NCBI GenBank assembly: GCA_947624285.1
Contig: CANQJS010000001.1
Span: 228,748 to 292,747, forward strand
DNA length: 64,000 nucleotides
Reading direction: 5' to 3'
Origin: an uncultured Clostridia bacterium
GTDB lineage: Bacteria > Bacillota > Clostridia > Oscillospirales > Acutalibacteraceae
Part shown: in pieces, positions 60,962-64,000 of the stretch
Position numbering within the stretch: the stretch's first letter is position 1
How the letters are laid out: the number at the start of each line of letters is the position of its first letter
Program-made: the position numbers and the translations under genes
Notes under the pieces: generated by a model
What the model saw: only the letters and a program-made list of their open reading frames with translations
The model's database searches: none
Told to the model about the DNA's origin: nothing

Positions 60962-61382
60962 CGAGAATATCTATAACCTCCTGCGTGTCTATGCCGGCAA
61001 GCTGTGCATAGAAGAGCTCGCAGTTCCATATTTCGATTTTGTTATGGCTGCCGAAAACGACCGCCTCCGTGCGATCCTTCAACTCCACCTGACTTCTCAA
61101 ATTTTCGTTGAGCAAAAGCCTTCCCTGCCCGTCAAGGCTCATCTTTTCGGCGTTCGCGAGGAAGAAAAGCTCAAGCTTCTTTCTGTCCTTCTGATTTACC
61201 TTTTCGTGAATATCGTTTATGAATTTTACCCATTCGTCCATAGGATAGAGAGCGAGACACTTGCCCACGCCGCGGGAGGCTATAAATTCCTGCCCGAGCT
61301 GATCGCGCATATTCGCGGGTATCGATATTCTGCCCTTGGCGTCTATCTTATGCACTTTGTTACCTACGAACGGCTCTGTCAT
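60945..61382 (-). CDS. mraZ: Transcriptional regulator MraZ
   Basis: AbrB-like DNA-binding protein that regulates the dcw cluster and forms ring-shaped multimers. 145 residues, two SpoVT/AbrB-fold halves: HKIDAKGRISIPANMRDQL and DGQGRLLLNENLRSQ carry the DxxGR motifs. AGGAGGAG precedes the ATG. First gene of the cluster, behind a consensus promoter and a repeat array that is its probable binding site. Confidence 0.96.
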   Translation of the reverse strand: MTEPFVGNKVHKIDAKGRISIPANMRDQLGQEFIASRGVGKCLALYPMDEWVKFINDIHEKVNQKDRKKLELFFLANAEKMSLDGQGRLLLNENLRSQVELKDRTEAVVFGSHNKIEIWNCELFYAQLAGIDTQEVIDILDVHGL

Positions 61383-61408
61383 TTGCTCTCCTCCTCTCTT
61401 CGATTTTA

Positions 61409-61478
61409 TGGATTTACGGGATTTAATATGGATATTACATGGTTTGTAATGGGATTTATATAAATTTTCATAGGATTT
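61409..61478. promoter_or_regulatory. Candidate MraZ operator: 11-bp periodic repeats
   Basis: On the plus strand GGATTT-like units begin at 61410, 61419, 61430 (GGATAT), 61441 (GGTTTG), 61452 and 61473, a spacing of 9 to 11 bp with one gap. A GGTGGGAC occurs next to them on the minus strand (61480-61487). MraZ is known to bind several direct repeats of a TGGGA-type motif at helical spacing upstream of its own gene. The array lies in the 5' leader of mraZ. Confidence 0.55.
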
Positions 61479-61493
61479 TGTCCCACCGTTTAC

Positions 61494-61522
61494 ATTATAT
61501 AGGGCATAACCCCTATTGTCAA
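61494..61522 (-). promoter_or_regulatory. Consensus promoter of mraZ/dcw cluster
   Basis: Minus strand TTGACA (61517-61522), 17-bp spacer, TATAAT (61494-61499). The spacer carries ATAGGG...CCCTAT, a short palindrome. Confidence 0.8.
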
Positions 61523-61605
61523 GGAACTTTTTTGCTTACGCACATTTTGTAACACTTTGTAACTTTTTTGTAATCATTGTAAAACATCGGCTCTAAATTT
61601 GAAAA

Positions 61606-61634
61606 TTGATATTATTTACATAATATGTTAATAT
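61606..61634 (+). promoter_or_regulatory. Predicted promoter of the GPH symporter
   Basis: TTGATA (61606-61611), 17-bp spacer, TAATAT (61629-61634), 29 nt before the ATG. Confidence 0.5.
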
Positions 61635-61662
61635 AGAATTATAGCTGAATGGAGGTTAAAAT

Positions 61663-63048
61663 ATGGCTGATTGCAAAACCACATGGGGTCAAAAGCTGGG
61701 CTACGGCGTAGGCGCGGTGGGGCTTGATCTCTCCTACGGAATGTTTTATTCATTTCTTTCCTATTATTTGTCAAGCGTTCTTGGGTTGAAAGAGGCGTTT
61801 TTGCTTATACTTACGCCTATCGCAAGAATATGGGACGGCATAAACGACCCCATTATGGGCGCGATAGTGGACAGCACAAAAACAAAAATGGGCAAATACC
61901 GCCCGTGGATATTGATAGGCGCGTTTTCAAACGCCGTTGTGCTTTCGCTTCTTTTCACCTCTTTCGGGATGAGCGGAATGAAGCTCTACATTTACATAGG
62001 ATTTATGTATATCTTTTGGGGAATGACAAACACGATGGCTGATATCCCCTACTGGTCAATGGTGCCGAGCTTTACAAACGACCCGAAAGACAGAAATCTT
62101 GTTGCCACCGTTGCGAGAACTTTCAGCGGGCTCGGTCAGGGCATCATTACGGTTTTAACGCCTGTGATATTGCCTATGCTCTCAAGCGGCGTTACTACGG
62201 ATAAAGGCTACAGCGCAAGCGGCTTTTCGCTTTGGGCGATAATCTGCGGAGTATTTCTTATTCTCTTTTCAAGCGTTTGCGTTCTTTCCACAAAAGAAAC
62301 TAATGTGATATACGGCAAAGAAAAATTCAGCTTCAAAAAAATCTTTAAGGTAATCGCCGGGAACGACCAGCTTATAGTATTTATGATATTTGCCATGGTA
62401 TCAAACGCGGGCTGGTATTTAACAAGCGGAACGGCGGTATATTATTTTACCGATGTTCTCGGAGAAAGCTCCGCGCAGAGTATGTTTTCTCTTATAGGCT
62501 CAGTCGGCTCAGTGCTCGGTCTATTTGTAATACCCATACTTGAAAAATGGTTTTCAAACAGAAAAATATATCAAATCTCACTCGTTATGACGATAATGGG
62601 CTACGCCTTGATGTTCCTTTTCGGTCCCATTCTTAAAATAACCATTGCCCTTGATATATGCTATATTTTCGCGAGCATCGGCATTGCGTCAATGTTTGTG
62701 GCGCAGACTGTTTTTCTCTCGGATATAGTGGATTACGGCGAATATAAAACGGGTGTGAGAAACGAGAGCATAATCTTCTCCATGAAAGGCTTTTTGCAGA
62801 AAATGGCTTACACGATTCAGACCGTAATACTTTTCGGCGGACTCGGAATTGTGAAATACAACAGCCAGATAACATCGGGCGTTATAAACGAGGCGACGAA
62901 AAACACTATTGGAATTATCTGCTTCGGTGTTCCGGCGCTGCTTGTGATAATCTCGCTGATAGTGTTCAGCACGCGTTTTAAGCTTCACGGAGCGCTCAGA
63001 AAGGAAGTTCACGACTACATCTCGGAAAAGCGCTCAAAAGCCGAATAA
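61663..63048 (+). CDS. GPH-family sugar:cation symporter
   Basis: A 461-residue MFS-type transporter of the glycoside-pentoside-hexuronide group (MelB/XylP-like) with twelve predicted helices. KLGYGVGAVGLDLSYGMFY is the typical start; RIWDGINDPIMGAIVDSTKTKMGKYRPW contains the conserved NDP and loop 2-3 motif; DIVDYGEYKTGVRNES is the second-half signature. It imports a glycoside with Na+ or H+. No hydrolase is adjacent; the GH2 enzyme at 9.7 kb is a distant candidate partner. GGAGG upstream. Confidence 0.92.
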   Translation: MADCKTTWGQKLGYGVGAVGLDLSYGMFYSFLSYYLSSVLGLKEAFLLILTPIARIWDGINDPIMGAIVDSTKTKMGKYRPWILIGAFSNAVVLSLLFTSFGMSGMKLYIYIGFMYIFWGMTNTMADIPYWSMVPSFTNDPKDRNLVATVARTFSGLGQGIITVLTPVILPMLSSGVTTDKGYSASGFSLWAIICGVFLILFSSVCVLSTKETNVIYGKEKFSFKKIFKVIAGNDQLIVFMIFAMVSNAGWYLTSGTAVYYFTDVLGESSAQSMFSLIGSVGSVLGLFVIPILEKWFSNRKIYQISLVMTIMGYALMFLFGPILKITIALDICYIFASIGIASMFVAQTVFLSDIVDYGEYKTGVRNESIIFSMKGFLQKMAYTIQTVILFGGLGIVKYNSQITSGVINEATKNTIGIICFGVPALLVIISLIVFSTRFKLHGALRKEVHDYISEKRSKAE

Positions 63049-63072
63049 AAGCATTTTATGCGAATTTAGACG

Positions 63073-63118
63073 AAAGCCCTTGCGGGAATTATGCGTAAAA
63101 ATAAGGCAAGGGTTTTTC
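63073..63118 (+). terminator. Terminator after the symporter
   Basis: CCCTTGC (63077-63083) pairs with GCAAGGG (63106-63112) across a 22-nt loop, with A-rich 5' side and five T following. Confidence 0.65.
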
Positions 63119-63160
63119 GCTCCTTCACAAAAGAAAAAAGAGCCATTTTCGCTCACCGTA

Positions 63161-63194
63161 AAACAAGAAAAGCATCGGCATTTCTGCCGATGCT
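63161..63194 (-). terminator. Terminator of the 63240 gene
   Basis: AGCATCGGCA, loop GAAA (minus strand), TGCCGATGCT, then TTTTCTTGTTTT. Perfect 10-bp stem. Confidence 0.75.
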
Positions 63195-63239
63195 AATGAT
63201 TTCACTTATAATTTAGTAAAAGTGCTGTGCAAGCTATCT

Positions 63240-63617
63240 TTATCCACCCTTTCGCCGGTATTGTTTAATTTTATTATGAAGCACAGCCGCTACTTCAAAC
63301 TTCTCAGGTTCTGAATCAATAAGTTCTTTGAGGTATAAGCTCAAAGTAATTTTCTGGCTCCTGTTCAAAGAAGACCATATTTCAGGCGGTAATAATGCGC
63401 TGACAATAAAGGTTTCATTAGGCTTTTTGGCATAAAGATTTGCTTCCATCATATCTTTTAATTCTTGCAGATTGATATTTTTGAATTCATCCGCCTTATA
63501 TCCCAAGTGCAACAAAACGCAATAGCGCTGGAACATTGTTGGACTCATGCCGTATGCCATGCCCTTCTCCCGGACTTTTTCAAATTCTGCTTCACTATAA
63601 CTCGAGTAAATTCTCAT
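63240..63617 (-). CDS. Small RHH-like protein, possibly mobile-element associated
   Basis: A 125-residue soluble protein. The start MRIYSSYSEAEFEKVREKGMAYGMSPTMFQRY follows the pattern strand, then two helices (xxExxxVxxxAxxxGMSxxxYxR) of ribbon-helix-helix proteins such as relaxosome accessory factors. The C-terminal part is helical and charged. AAGGAGG precedes the ATG at ideal spacing and a consensus promoter drives it. Function not assigned. Confidence 0.62.
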   Translation of the reverse strand: MRIYSSYSEAEFEKVREKGMAYGMSPTMFQRYCVLLHLGYKADEFKNINLQELKDMMEANLYAKKPNETFIVSALLPPEIWSSLNRSQKITLSLYLKELIDSEPEKFEVAAVLHNKIKQYRRKGG

Positions 63618-63670
63618 ATATTTCCACCTCCTTATAATTTATTTTGTGATGTGGTGCACTTCACACTATC

Positions 63671-63699
63671 AGTATACCTTATTATTATGTGCGTGTCAA
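63671..63699 (-). promoter_or_regulatory. Consensus promoter of the RHH-like gene
   Basis: Minus strand TTGACA (63694-63699), 17-bp spacer, TATACT (63671-63676). The first transcribed bases contain GTGCAC (63654-63659) flanked by GTG/CAC, an operator-like dyad. Confidence 0.75.
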
Positions 63700-63717
63700 T
63701 AGACTTTAAAGATTTTG

Positions 63718-63838
63718 TTGACAAAATTTAGATTAGATTTAATAATATAAGTGAACAGGGAGCTTTCCGATAGACGGTTAGCCCTGTGATGTTAACAAAT
63801 AACCGCTAACTTTTCAAGGGCTTGGCGGTTATTTTTTT
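63718..63838 (+). ncRNA. Candidate short leader RNA or sRNA ending in a terminator
   Basis: Promoter-like TTGACA (63718-63723) and an AATAAT/TAATAT -10 around 63741-63748 are followed by about 90 nt containing ACAGGG...CCCTGT and then a terminator: AAATAACCGC (63797-63806) with GCGGTTATTT (63825-63834) and a T run. No open frame lies within. It could be an attenuated leader of a gene beyond the window or a small RNA. The remaining bases 63841-64000 show no supported gene. Confidence 0.35.
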
Positions 63839-64000
63839 ATGCTTACTATGCAGCCCGTGGCTGAAATAAGATAATAACTACTACCGTTAAATATTCCATA
63901 GATAAGAAAATCCCTCCGCTTTCTGAACTGCTCCAAATTGTACGGACAGCACAAAAGCCCCCCTGTGGTAGGGGATATTAAGATTTAAGTAGCAAACTGA

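Noticed and set aside
61409..61478. CRISPR-like repeats upstream of mraZ
   Set aside because: Units are only about 6 bp at 11-bp spacing and no cas genes are present; a protein-binding array fits better.

Overview
The window is chromosomal DNA from a spore-forming (or formerly spore-forming) member of the Clostridia. The best fit by gene content is an Oscillospiraceae/Ruminococcaceae-like gut lineage; this placement is inference. Support comes from the spoIIGA-sigE pair, an ABC-F ATPase, MurT/GatD, MurE with the meso-diaminopimelate motif DNPR, a Firmicutes-type dcw cluster (mraZ to ftsZ), Gram-positive ribosome binding sites and many TTGACA/TATAAT promoters. Coding density is high and genes lie on both strands. 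No rRNA, CRISPR array or intact transposase was seen.

Layout. 1-6.7 kb: end of a BaiN-type flavoprotein, an ABC-F ATPase, manA, a DUF378 membrane protein, an amidohydrolase beside a GNAT remnant, then sigE and spoIIGA. 7-9.1 kb: an ECF sigma factor, its likely anti-sigma partner, a small secreted protein and a 450-bp non-coding stretch full of hairpins. 9.1-16 kb (minus): cyclophilin, GH2 glycosidase, and an ilvB-ilvN-leuC-leuD branched-chain amino acid operon. 16-26.9 kb: a lipoprotein with a zinc-peptidase motif, ychF, a SigH-like sigma factor, two tRNA-Ser genes around murT-gatD, a PHP phosphoesterase, a membrane M28 peptidase and gdhA. 27-29.7 kb: a restriction-modification island (m5C methyltransferase, probable endonuclease, Vsr) behind a decayed HTH regulator. 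29.7-36.5 kb: an amidohydrolase, tRNA-Asp and tRNA-Thr, three mobile-element-type small genes, a HAD phosphatase, and a phage tail-fibre/holin/endolysin remnant. 36.5-46.8 kb: one arginine/carbamoyl-phosphate operon, argC-argJ-argB-argD-argF-carA-carB. 47-61.4 kb (minus): ftsZ, ftsQ, murA, murG, ftsW, mraY, murF, murE, an FtsI/SpoVD PBP, ftsL, rsmH, mraZ. 61.6-64 kb: a GPH-family sugar symporter, an RHH-like small protein, and a leader/terminator unit at the edge.

How the genes fit together. The arg/car operon makes citrulline precursors and carbamoyl phosphate. The dcw cluster makes and polymerises lipid II at the septum, and MurT/GatD would normally amidate it. The most unusual feature is that carB continues in frame into a complete diaminopimelate epimerase (DapF) domain, giving a 1343-residue CarB-DapF polypeptide that joins pyrimidine/arginine metabolism to peptidoglycan precursor synthesis. 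That DapF domain has Ala where the first catalytic Cys should be. Separately, the GatD homologue has lost both its catalytic Cys and His. Two cell-wall enzymes in this window are therefore atypical at their active sites, and these deserve attention first.
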